Origin: Jaapia argillacea MUCL 33604
Taxonomy: Eukaryota; Basidiomycota; Agaricomycetes; Jaapiales; Jaapiaceae
Direction of reading: 5' to 3'
Length of the DNA stretch: 64,000 bases
NCBI GenBank assembly: GCA_000697665.1
Contig: KL197709.1
Coordinates: 2,603,599 to 2,667,598 of the forward strand
Shown: piece after piece, positions 44,347-54,351 of the stretch
Layout of the letters: each line of letters opens with the position of its first letter
Numbering within the stretch: position 1 is the first letter of the stretch
Made by a program: the position numbers and the translations under genes
Notes under the pieces: model-generated
Databases searched by the model: none
What the model was told of the DNA's origin: nothing
The model's input: the letters and a program-made list of their open reading frames with translations, nothing else

Positions 44347-46707
44347 ATGTCTTCCACCTCTGCAATCTTCTCTTCAGCTCAGAACATCCTCGACACCATC
44401 GAAGCCCGCCTCCTTCTCTCCCCCGATGACCTGAGATCAATCACCAGACAGTTCCTCAAAGAGTTTGAACTGGGTTTAGGTAGCTATGGTTATCCAATGG
44501 CCATGATGCAAGTCTTCTCCCCATCCGATCCCACCGATTGACTCACCTCTCTCCCAGACCGACATTCGTCACCGGTGTCCCAGATGGTTCAGAAGTAGGG
44601 TCCGTCTCTCCCTCCCTTCCCTCCACTTTCCTTACTAATACCCTCCCGAAATCAGCACCTTCCTAGCATTGGATCTAGGCGGAACGAACCTGCGAGTCTG
44701 CCGCGTCCAACTCCACGGCTCATCCCTCTTCACCCTAACCCAACAAAAATACAAACTATCCGAATCTCTCAAAACGGGAGAAGCATCGGCGTTGTTTGAT
44801 TACCTCGCTGATTCGGTTGATGCGTTTTTGACTGAGGAGGGTGTGGGTGTACATGGTGCTAGAGGGAGGAAGGGTGTGAGGAGGGAAGAGGGTCAGATGT
44901 TTGATGATGATGAGGATGAGGATGCTGATTATTTGCCTCTCGGTCTGTCTTCTCTCCCTGTACCTTGTACTCGACTGGCACTCACCCCCCGCGATTTAGG
45001 TTTCACATTCAGTTTCCCAGTCGAACAAACCGCTCTCAACTCCGGCAAGATCCTAACCTGGACAAAAGGTTTCGCAGCTAGGAACGCAGTAGGCAACGAC
45101 GTAGTAAAGTTATTGCAAGACGCCTTTGATAGGAAACACCTCCACGTTCGGTGTGTCGCTTTGGTTAACGATGTGAGTCATTCCGTCCTTGTGCCAGCAC
45201 ACGATCTGATGGTTCCCAGACTGTTGGAGCGTTATTGTCGAGGTCATACACAGCTGGGAAGTCCATCCTAGGTGAGCCACTCCCTCCCCCCCCCCATCCC
45301 ATGGGTCGGCATCTAACAAACCCTATCATCGCAGGTGGTATATTCGGAACAGGAACAAACGGCGCTTACCTCGAAGACGTTTCCAAAATCACAAAATTGG
45401 GTCCTAACCATCCAGCAGTAGCAAGGGGCGGTAAGATGGTAGTCAACACCGAATGGGGAGGGTTCGATAATGCTGTTCGTCTTCCTCCCTCCTCCTCCCC
45501 TCCCTCTCCCTTCCCCCCCTTCCCACACTAAACCCACCCCCACCCACACTAACCTAACCCCCCCATCCGAAAAATAGCGCATAACACTCCCCTCAACACC
45601 CTACGACAACATCCTCGACCGCCTCTCCATAAACCCCACCTACCAAGCTTTCGAAAAATTCATAAGCGGGATGTACCTAGGTGAAATCACTCGGCAACTC
45701 TTACTTTCTCTAGTCGACGCTGCTCCCACCCCGCTTTTGTTTAAAGGGAAGAGTACGAAGGTGTTGAATGGGCATTATGGGTTGGATACTGCTGTGCTTA
45801 GTTTGGTTGAGGAGGCTTGGGTTGCTGGTGGTGATGACGCGGGTGAGGGTGATGCGGGTGAGGGTGATGCGGCAGGGGAGGGTTTGACGAACGGAGAGAA
45901 ACCAGCATATCCCGGCCCCCCAGCATTCTCCCCCACCCTCACCCTCCCACCACACACGATCCTCCCCTCCTCCCTCCCCCCACACCCCACACCCCGCACC
46001 CTATCCGCCCTCGAGAGGGTCCGAAAAGTGATAGTGAAAGAATTCGGGTTTGGAGGGGATGGAGATGTCAGTTTGGGAGATGCCGCGATTGTTAGGTGGG
46101 CTAGTGGGTTGGTTGCGAGAAGGGCTGCTGGGTTGAGTGGGTGTGCTGTTGGGGCTGTTTTGGTGCAAACTGGGTTTGCGAGTTTGGTTGGGGGGGTTAA
46201 TGGTGATATGAAAGTGGAAGGAGAGAATGGTGACACCCATGGTGAGGGAGTGAATGGTAAGAAGGAAGGAGTTGAAGGAGCGAGAGAGGATGGGACGATT
46301 GGGGTTGGTGTTGATGGGAGTTTGATTCAGCATTATCCGAGGTTTGAAGAGATGGTGAGAGAGAGTTTGAGGGAACTTGTTGGGAGTGAGGTTGAGAGGA
46401 TTGTGGAGATTGGGATGGCCAAGGATGGGAGTGGGGTTGGAGGTGCGTTTTCTTTTTTATTCTTTTTTGTTCTTGAGTTTTGGGTTTGGGGTTTTTGGTT
46501 GGAGTTTTGACTTTTGAGTTGGAGTTTGACGCTTGAATCGCCCTTTGACCTTTTGACACTTTGATTTTGAGTTGGTGTGGATGATCATACTGATTGGGTT
46601 TTTTTCGTATAGCCGCTCTATGTGCTCTTCAAGCTATCAAACAACAACCTGATATACTCATGAACCAAGCTCATCAAGCACCCAAAGTCACGCACTCGTA
46701 TCCTTAA
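44347..46707 (+). CDS. Hexokinase/glucokinase family sugar kinase with low-complexity inserts
   Basis: The enzyme phosphorylates glucose (and perhaps other hexoses) with ATP. It starts MSSTSAIFSSAQNILDTIEA. A GC-AG intron (44,508-44,557) joins YPMAMI to PTFVTGVPDGSE. Motifs follow: LDLGGTNLRVC (about 44,670) and GFTFSFPVEQTALNSGKILT (about 45,000-45,060), then WTKGF. VALVND, joined to TVGALLSRSY, carries the catalytic Asp (about 45,155-45,250). GTGTNGAYLE is at about 45,350, NTEWGGFDNA at about 45,450, and SGMYLGEITRQLLLSLVD at about 45,668. The adenosine motif GSGVGAALCALQAI spans the last intron (about 46,430-46,640), and the stop is at 46,705-46,707. Odd features are an acidic insert (about 44,860-44,930), a Gly/Asp/Glu repeat plus Pro-rich segment (about 45,830-46,000), and a Gly/Glu-rich insert (about 46,190-46,320). 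The opening resembles glucokinases, but the subtype is uncertain. Confidence 0.87.
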
Positions 46708-47008
46708 GCCGCTGTATTCCAACCACAACCACAATCTCATTCCTTCTTCCATTTATTTGTTGAAAGTTATCTCATAAATAAACTCCCGGTTCGGTTTTCA
46801 CCCCCCTCTCTTGTTGTGCTTGTGTTGGTTTTGTTTTATTGTGAAGAGTATAGACTACTAGTGTGCTGAAATTTGTTGGGGGTCTTTCGTCGTGTAGGTT
46901 TCGTCGTCGCCCTCTTTTTAACTTGTTGTTTGTTGTGTCTTTTCACTCTTCGTGACGGGGTCGATGTAAAAAATGTACGCGAGTACGTCGAATAATCAAA
47001 ACATCTTT
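46708..47008. other. Intergenic region between converging hexokinase and TAD1
   Basis: 301 bp between two stops. ATAAATAAAC at about 46,773-46,782 is a plausible hexokinase polyadenylation signal. No gene is seen. Confidence 0.45.
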
Positions 47009-48610
47009 TCATCTCTTCACCTCCCTCACCAATTCCAACTCCCAAGTTCGATCATGATTCCAATACATCAGATTGAAACTCCTCGACAACGATAACCCGC
47101 CCGGCCGAATCGAAACTCTCCCATCTTTTCCCACTTCTGAGCCAACCTGAAAAGATGGAGGGGGAGGTTTGGAGGAGGTTCTTGGTGGATTGGTAGGTTG
47201 AGAGGGATTTGGTGGTGTGGTAGGTTTGTTCGGGCCTGGTCGGGTTGGGGTTAGTTTGAGTGGGGGAGGAGAGGGGCGAAGCGGGTGAAGCCCCAGAGGG
47301 TGAAGGCGGGGACGTACGGAGGTGCTGGGAGGTTTAACGTTTGGATTGTTTGGAGGTACAAGTTGAAGAGGGATATCTTTGATAAAATCGGTCTGAAACC
47401 TCAAGATGAGTTGGCTCGCCAAGGAAAAGATAATACCACAATGGGATCTCAGACCTGAATTTCTCCTTGTATCGATGTTTTGGTGGGACCCCTCTTCTTA
47501 TACCAGCGATTAAGACTTCTTGTGATTTAGTTGGGCTGTCTGGTATGTAACATAAAGCTAGAGTAGGGCAAGAGCTGTGAGGTCGATGGGGTGTGGAGGG
47601 GAGAGTGAGGACGGACAGTCGTTGCAGGAGCTTGCGGGTTCGGTGGGGGGTCCGAGGGAGGATCGGGAGTGGATGAATGGGAGGGAGGTGAAGTGGATTG
47701 AGGGGAGGTGGAGGTGGTATGGTGGGGGTAGACCTGGAGAGATGGTTGAAGAACGTCTTAATGTCTTGATAGGGACAACGGAAGAAGAAATGTGCCGACC
47801 TTTGACACCATCCACCCGACCCCAAAAAGCCCTCTCACAATCCTCTCTAACAACCTCCCTCAACCCCTCCTCCACCTCCCCAACAATCACCCCACTCACA
47901 TACACAGGATTCAAAAAACTAGAAGCCAACGCACCCTGTATCCCCATCACACCCCACATCGCAATCTTATCACTGCAGGACATGCAGACTGTAGGTGGGG
48001 AATCTGCTCGGCCTGGTTTGGTACGGAGGACACCGTGGAGGGAGTAATTGTCTCTGCCTCGTGAGGGTGTGTTGGGTGGGAGGGGGGCCCATGGGGTGGA
48101 TGATTTGAGAGTGGACATTGTTGGGTCTTGGGAGGAGGCTAGATAGCGAGTTGATGCGTCGCCGCCTTTGAGTTGAAAAGTGAGTCTTAGGATTAGTGGG
48201 GTGGTGGAATGGGAGGGAAACTTACATGGTACGGTGGAGACATACATATACATTTTGACATGAGGCTTCAAATCGAACTTGTCGCCCTCGACCCGCTCGA
48301 TCCAATCGGACGATCCAGTCCCTGCATAACGTTGTACCTCCTCCACGAACCACCGTATAGCCCCGCGTCGTGCAAGAACTTCGGCGTGGCTATCATGGAG
48401 TGCGTCTCCTGCTAGAGGGAACTTTGAGGTAGGAAGACATTTGGAACCGGTTCCTAGTGAGATTACTTTGGGAGGGGTGTTGGGGGATATTAGAATTAAT
48501 GATGCGAGGACTGTGAATTGGTTTGGTGGGGGGTTGAAATTTAGTGAGAGGTAGAGGGATAGGATCGTTGAGACTATGGAATTTACATCGAGTTGGGCGT
48601 CGGTGGTCAT
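47009..48610 (-). CDS. TAD1: tRNA-specific adenosine deaminase TAD1 (ADAT1)
   Basis: TAD1 deaminates adenosine 37 of tRNA-Ala to inosine. The protein starts MTTDAQLDVNSIVSTILSLY (ATG at 48,610). It has the editase/deaminase zinc motifs: HDSHAEVLARRGAIRWF (HAE, about 48,350-48,400), VPCGDAST assembled across an intron (PCG, about 48,170-48,230), and CMSCSDKIAMWGVMGIQGAL (about 47,935-47,995), whose Cys is the third zinc ligand. The catalytic Glu is present. FLNPVYVSGVIVG follows. The C-terminal half (about 47,010-47,800) is Pro/Ser-rich with GIRRGVPPKHRYKEKFRS and ends YWNHDRTWELELVREVKR-stop at 47,009. Several introns. Its first exon and promoter have been copied twice downstream, next to F-box genes. 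Confidence 0.88.
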
Positions 48611-48952
48611 GGAGTCGTCGTTCCGGCCCGGAGGCTGCCATGTGTACCATTGAGCTTTCTGAGCTTCGGGTTGACAACCACATCCTCGATCTCGCCTCGA
48701 TCCCACCAGTAAGTATCCTCCCTCTCTAGCTCACGCTCTCTATAACATACCCACCACCCAGGCTCGCCCAAAGAGAATGTTCGAACCGAGCGTTTTCGTC
48801 GGAAACATTGCTCGCCTTTAGATTTTGTTGAAGCCACGCAGTAACAAGAGGCTCAGCCCATTGACCACCGATCGACGACTGATAATTGATCAGTGAGCAT
48901 CTGGGCATGTATCTACCTCGTTACAAGTGATTGAATTCCTATTGTAGCGTCG
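48611..48952. promoter_or_regulatory. Divergent promoter region, TAD1 / F-box copy 1
   Basis: 342 bp between starts. A probable 5'-UTR intron of the F-box gene (donor near 48,892, acceptor TGTAG just before the start) is conserved in all three units. The region has been duplicated along with the genes. Confidence 0.5.
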
Positions 48953-50549
48953 ATGATTCCACCCACTGGCAATATCAGTGGCTTTGTCACCGAGAATATC
49001 TCCAATATGGACTTCCCCGATGCTCAGGGAATGATAGATGCCGAGATTGAAAAGCTCAGGCAACGCATTCGTGTCCTAAAACGATATCGGAACGACCTCT
49101 CCCCCATAAACCGCCTTCCACGCGAGATCCTGTTGTTGATATTTCAGCAACTCATCCCCGACCTCGACTTCGATGGCCCTCTCGACGACGACGGCCGACA
49201 TCCAGGCTTTCCTAGCAATCTTCTTAACGTCACCTATGTTTCCCAAGGTTGGCGCTCAATGGCATTGGAATCGTCTGGCCTGTGGAGCCGTATCGTCTCC
49301 CCACCCTTCCGGTTTGCCAAGGAGATGCTTGCTCGTTCAAGGGACACCTGCCTGGAGGTAGACGTTCGGGGTGATGATGCCAAGAGGTTTCTCCCCTGTG
49401 TCTTTGGCCAATTATCACGGATCAGAGTCCTCGCAATCGATCGTAATGAACGGGAGCCTGCCTTCGAAGAGCTAGATTGGCCTGCCCCGCTCCTCGAAAC
49501 ACTTTCCCTTCACCGTGTAGTGCTACCACGCAGACTCTTTGCTGGTCAGTGCCAAAAGCTGAAGCAAGTCTACCTTCGTCAGTGCGTCTTCCGTTGGTCC
49601 TACGATGTATCCACGCCATTCCGCAACCTCATCACTTTACAATTGAAGGGCTGTGATGGTAGGCTGCCCAATGGCCTACCTAGCGTATTGTTTGTCCTCG
49701 AAGCTATGCCGTTGCTGCGAAAGCTGCAGTTGGACCATTCGTGCCTAGGCATGCCGGATGACCTTGGCATTGCTAAATTTGGTCCGCCTGTAGTGATGCC
49801 CTCGCTCGTCGATTTAGAATTCGTGGATTCAGCAAAGGAGTGTGTACAGTTCCTCGAACACTTCATCTTCCCGAAAATTCAAAGCGCTCGTTTCGGAATT
49901 CATGATTCATACTATCCCACCGAATCCATCCGACCCTCCGATTTCTGCGACGCCATTCGCAGATCGTTTCAACATCGGCAGGACGAGCAACCATACGTTT
50001 TCATCGACTTTGATTTCGGCAGAAAACTACGCGCATACACTGCTGTGCCACCAGAGGCGGCGAATGGGTCCTCAGGAGACATCGAACCCCGGCTCCAACT
50101 CAAGATTGAGTATTGGCCAACGTTTCTTCCGGATCTTCCCCGAATATTCCACACTCAGTACGTCTGGGCATATCACTCCGTCACTCGCACTATCCAGGCC
50201 AAGAAGTACTTGGGGAGTTCCTTGCATCGTTTCGTCACGTGCAGGAATGTACAATTACCGAGATGACATGAAAGCATTGTTGCACACACTTGCCATTCCG
50301 AGGAGGAACGAGGAGACCGGGATGGATCAGCTCTTGTTCCCGAACCTGAAGGTGCTCTCCTTCAAACATTTGTCAAACCTAGACCTTTTCCGAGATCTAC
50401 TGAACCTTTTGGAGAAGAGGTTTGACGACGGCCGAGGCCAGAAGCTTACTGAACTCAGGATTCATCGTTGTCATGCCCTCGGTCCATGGGTAGTCCATGA
50501 TTTTGCAGAGTTTGCTCACAGAGTAGTCTACGATGCGGTTCCTTTGTAG
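48953..50549 (+). pseudogene. F-box/LRR-like gene, tandem copy 1 (frameshifted near the C-terminus)
   Basis: F-box proteins recruit substrates to SCF ubiquitin ligases. The open frame from ATG 48,953 gives 437 residues. An N-terminal coiled segment (IDAEIEKLRQRIRVLKRYRN) leads to an F-box-like domain (INRLPREILLLIFQQLIP, then NVTYVSQGWRSMALESSGLW). A leucine-rich body follows (APLLETLSLHRVVLPRRLFA, MPLLRKLQLDH). Compared with copies 2 and 3, one base is missing near 50,169 and another near 50,260. The frame is lost, and the stop at 50,264-50,266 removes the last 100 or so residues. The old reading frame continues recognisably to 50,549 (RRNEETGMDQLLFPNLKVLS, then LTELRIHRCH). It may make a truncated protein or be a young pseudogene. 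Confidence 0.82.
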
Positions 50550-51059
50550 AGCTTTCAGACTTGCACGCGATACACGGCGTGTCGCCGCACTGATACTTTC
50601 CTATGTAAATAGCGACCCTGCATAGTTTGGGATCTGGCGCGACTCAGGCATTGATTTCGGGAGGAGGAACGAATGGTAATGTGTAATGTTGAGTTGTCGT
50701 TGTCTTATTTGTTGCACCTGCTCGCTGTATATCTCGCTTTGACGAATATAGGACTATCTGCCACGATGACCACTTTAATATGCCCGCCGAGCCAGCGTCA
50801 AGCTTCGAGCTTCAAGAGGTAGTGAATCGGACGCGCCTATGCCTCGAAGCTTTCGTTAATCTCACCCTAGCGTTTGCCCCGTGGGCCGTTCCCCGTGGAA
50901 ATGAAACCAAGCACTAGCAACTCGGAGTACTGGCGACCACAGTTCGTAGATCATGGGTACGAAGGTTAGGCCCGATTAATCTGTTGCAAACCTGACGGCA
51001 TCAAATTCAGCTTCGATGCCAATTTCTCCTCGAATCGGAGCTGTGCCTCTATTGCACGG
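50550..51059. other. 3' flank of F-box copy 1, part of the duplicated unit
   Basis: Similar sequence follows F-box copies 2 and 3, including TTGTTGCACCTGCT and GACGAATATAGGA. No gene is seen. The junction with the next unit lies near 51,060-51,080. Confidence 0.6.
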
Positions 51060-51079
51060 AAATGGCCATGGAGGGTGCT

Positions 51080-51270
51080 TTGAGGTAGGAAGACATTTGG
51101 AACTGGTTCCGAGTGAGATTACTTTGGGAGGGGTGGTGGGGGATAGTAAGATGAATGATGCGAGGACTGTGAATTGGTTTGGTGGGTGTTTGAAGTTTAG
51201 TAAGAGGTAGAGGGATAGGATTGTTGAGACTATGGAATTTACATCGGCTTGGGTGTCCGTGGTCATGGAG
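51080..51270 (-). pseudogene. TAD1 5' fragment, unit 2
   Basis: The minus strand reads MTTDTQADVNSIVSTILSLY and then KVISLGTSSKCLPTSK, matching TAD1 residues 1 to about 65. It then runs into unrelated sequence (HPPWPFPCNRG), so it ends where the HDSHAE active-site part should begin. The start codon and promoter side are kept, so an antisense or short transcript is possible. Confidence 0.88.
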
Positions 51271-51625
51271 GGGGTCGCGCCAGCATGGCTGCCGCCATCG
51301 TGTTTCGTTCAAGTTTCAAGTAGTTTCAAAGTTGTCTTCGATTCTCGAATCTCGGGATGACGTCGACCAACTTGAATACACCCCTCCACTAGTCAGGAGG
51401 TCCTCAATATCCTCGACCTCTTTACTTCACGCTTTCTTTACCATCCTCACCACTAAGCCACACGGGCTTGCCCCATGTTGAAACCAATCACGCAGTGGCA
51501 GCAATTCCTACAAGTCTAGGCAGCGAGCTCAGGTCAATATTATCTATCGACAACAAACTGATCCGTAAGTAGCTGAACCTGCAACCTGCTACCCTTATCA
51601 ATAGTTGAATTCCTACTGCAGTTCG

Positions 51626-53209
51626 ATGATTCCACCCAATATCAGTAGCTTTGTCACCGAGAACATGTCCAACGTGGATGTCTCCGCTGCTCATGGAATG
51701 ATAGATGCGGAGATTGAGAAGCTTAGGGAAAACATTCGGGTCCTACAACGCTATCGGAACGAACTTTGCCCCGTAAACCGCCTTCCACGGGACATCCTGC
51801 TGATCATATTTCACCTACTCATCCCCAAAATTAACATCGAAGGCCGACATCCAGGCCTTCTCACCAATCTTCTTAACGTTACCCACGTTTCCCAACGTTG
51901 GCGGTTGATGGCGTTGGAATCGTCTGGATTATGGAGCCGTATCGCCTGCCCACCTCTCCGGTTCGCCGAGGAGATGATCGCTCGTTCAAGGGACGCCTGC
52001 CTGGAGGTCGACGTTCGGGGCAACAATGTCAAGAGGTTCCTCCCCTGTCTCTTAGGCCAATTAACGCGGATCAGAGTCCTCGCAATCGACCTAACTTTTC
52101 GTAATGTAGGGGAACCTACCCTGGAAGAGCTAGATCGACCTGCCCCGCTCCTCGAAACACTTTCCCTTCTCCATGTAGTGCTGCCACGTAGACTCTTTGC
52201 TGGTCAGTCCCAAAAGCTGAAGCAAGTCTACCTTCGTCAGTGCGCGTTCCGTTGGTCCCCCGAATTATCCACATTGTTCCATAACCTCATCACTTTACAA
52301 GTGAATGAATGTGATGTTAGGTCGTCCAGTGGCCTGCCTAGCCTATTGGTTATCCTCGAAGCTATGCCGTTACTCCGAAAATTGCAGTTGGACTATCCAT
52401 GCATACCGGATAACCCCGACATTGCTACATTTGGTCCGCCAGTAGTGATGCCCTCGCTCGTCAGCTTGGAATTCGTGGATTCAGCAAAGGAGTGTGTACA
52501 GTTCCTCGAACACATCATCTTCCCGAAAATTCAAAACGCTCGTTTCGGAATTCACGCCTCATATCATTATGATCCCACCGAATCCATTCGACCCTCCGAT
52601 TTCTGCGACACCATGCGCAAATCGTTTCAACATCTGCAGGACGAGCAACCATGTGTTTTCATCGACTTTGATTTCGACACAAAATTGTGCGCATACACTG
52701 CTGTGCCGCGAGAGTATCCGAATGGATTCATAGGAGAAATCGAACCCCAGCTCCAACTCGAGATTGAATATTGGCCAACGTTTCTTCCGGAACTTCCCAG
52801 AATATTCCACACTCCGTACGTTCGGGCCATATCACTCGGTTACTCGGACTATCCCGGCCAAGAAGTACTTGGGGAGTTCCTTGCATCGTTTCCTCACGTG
52901 CAGGAATGTACAATATACCGAGACGACGTGTCAGCGTTGTTGCGCACACTTGCCATTCCGAGGAGGAACGAGGAGACCGGGATGGATCAGCTCTTGTTCC
53001 CGAACCTGAAGGTGCTCTCCTTCAAACATTTGTCAAACCAAGACCTTTTCCGAGATCTACTGAACCTTTTGGAGATGAGGTTTGACAACGGCCGATGTCA
53101 GAAGCTTACTGAACTCAGGATTCATCGTTGTCATGGCCTCGGCCCATGGGTACTCCGTGCCTTCACTCGTTTTGCCAACATAGTATGCTTCTATGCGGGT
53201 CCGCCATAG
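51626..53209 (+). CDS. F-box/LRR-like protein, tandem copy 2 (intact)
   Basis: The complete member of the array, 527 residues from ATG 51,626 (MIPPNISSFVTENMSN), which aligns with the copy 1 start; an in-frame ATG at 51,605 adds seven residues but lies before the probable intron acceptor. An N-terminal coiled helix (IDAEIEKLRENIRVLQRYRN) leads to the F-box-like domain VNRLPRDILLIIFHLLIP with NVTHVSQRWRLMALESSGLW (residues about 50-110). A leucine-rich body and a C-terminal LRR-like end follow (LLFPNLKVLSFKHLSNQDLF, LTELRIHRCHGLGPW). It is uninterrupted by introns in the coding part. The substrate is unknown. Large F-box families of this kind turn over quickly in Agaricomycetes. Confidence 0.86.
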   Translation: MIPPNISSFVTENMSNVDVSAAHGMIDAEIEKLRENIRVLQRYRNELCPVNRLPRDILLIIFHLLIPKINIEGRHPGLLTNLLNVTHVSQRWRLMALESSGLWSRIACPPLRFAEEMIARSRDACLEVDVRGNNVKRFLPCLLGQLTRIRVLAIDLTFRNVGEPTLEELDRPAPLLETLSLLHVVLPRRLFAGQSQKLKQVYLRQCAFRWSPELSTLFHNLITLQVNECDVRSSSGLPSLLVILEAMPLLRKLQLDYPCIPDNPDIATFGPPVVMPSLVSLEFVDSAKECVQFLEHIIFPKIQNARFGIHASYHYDPTESIRPSDFCDTMRKSFQHLQDEQPCVFIDFDFDTKLCAYTAVPREYPNGFIGEIEPQLQLEIEYWPTFLPELPRIFHTPYVRAISLGYSDYPGQEVLGEFLASFPHVQECTIYRDDVSALLRTLAIPRRNEETGMDQLLFPNLKVLSFKHLSNQDLFRDLLNLLEMRFDNGRCQKLTELRIHRCHGLGPWVLRAFTRFANIVCFYAGPP

Positions 53210-53720
53210 AGATTTCGGGCTCGCACTCGAGATAGGGCACGCCGCCGCACCAGTGGTACTTTCTTAAAAAGTGATCATACATAGTTTGGGATGTGGCACA
53301 ACTCAAGCATCGGTTTTGGGAGGGGATGAAGGGAATGTATAATGTTGACTTGTTCGATATCTTATTTGTTGCACCTGCTTGCTGTATATCTGACCTTGAC
53401 GAATATAGGAGGTATCTGCCAGGATGACCACCTTAATTTACCCACAGCGCCAGTCTCAAGCTTCAAGCCTCCAGAGTGGCGGTGAATCGGATGCACCTAT
53501 GCATACTTTGGTTGATCCCATCCCCCTTGACTACTTCGTTCTCCGTGGAAGCTCTGGCAACTTGAAGTACTGCCGACCACAGTTGTAGATTACTGGTACG
53601 AAGTTTAGACCCGATTATTTAATCTGTTATAAACCTAACTGCATCAAATTCGACTTCGATACCGATTTCTCCTCGAGTTGGTGCCTCTATTCCACAGGAT
53701 GGTTGAGGAAATGGACGGAA
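53210..53720. other. 3' flank of F-box copy 2, part of the duplicated unit
   Basis: This aligns with the flank of copy 1 (TTATTTGTTGCACCTGCTTG, GACGAATATAGGAGGTATC) and carries small indels. No gene is seen. Confidence 0.6.
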
Positions 53721-53958
53721 CTCGGAGGTAGGAGGTCATTTACTTAGAACCAGTTCCGAGTGCGACTACTTTGGTGGGGGTGTTTGGGGATAGTAATATG
53801 GACAATGCAAGGACTCTTGTGTCAGTGAATCGGGAGTTGGTGGGGGTATGAAGTTCAGTTAGAGGTAGAGGGATAAGATTGTTGAGACTAGTACTGGAAT
53901 TTACATCGTCTTGGGTTGCGTAGGCCCGGCAGCTCAGGCTGCCATCGTTTTGTTTCAT
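53721..53958 (-). pseudogene. TAD1 5' fragment, unit 3 (degraded)
   Basis: A more decayed copy of the TAD1 first exon. Recognisable pieces are ALSILLSPNTPTKVVALGTG at about 53,745-53,805 and DDVNS near 53,905; the remainder is out of frame or altered. The copied TAD1 ATG is no longer recognisable. It is older or less constrained than the unit 2 fragment. Confidence 0.8.
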
Positions 53959-54351
53959 TCAACTTGACTTCCACTTTCTGAACTTCGACGTGGACTTGGC
54001 AACCACCACATCTTTGATCTTGCCAATATCCCCGGACTAGCTCTACCTCACGCTTTCCATATTATATACCCACCATACGGGCTTGTCCAACTCGAACGTT
54101 GGAACTCAGCATTTTCGTTGCGCAGCGTCAGCACTGAAGTCCATACACAAAACATTGGTCGCTTTAGTGGATGAGAGACGCTGTAACAAGTCCGGCAAGC
54201 TCAGCTGAACACCATTGATCGACAACTATTAATAATTGATAGGTGAGTCCCTGGCTTGGAACCTGTCTCGTTATAAGTAAGTAACTGTATTCCTACTGCA
54301 GCTTCGACGATTCCACCCTCTGGCAATATCAGCGGCTTCGTCACCGAGAAT

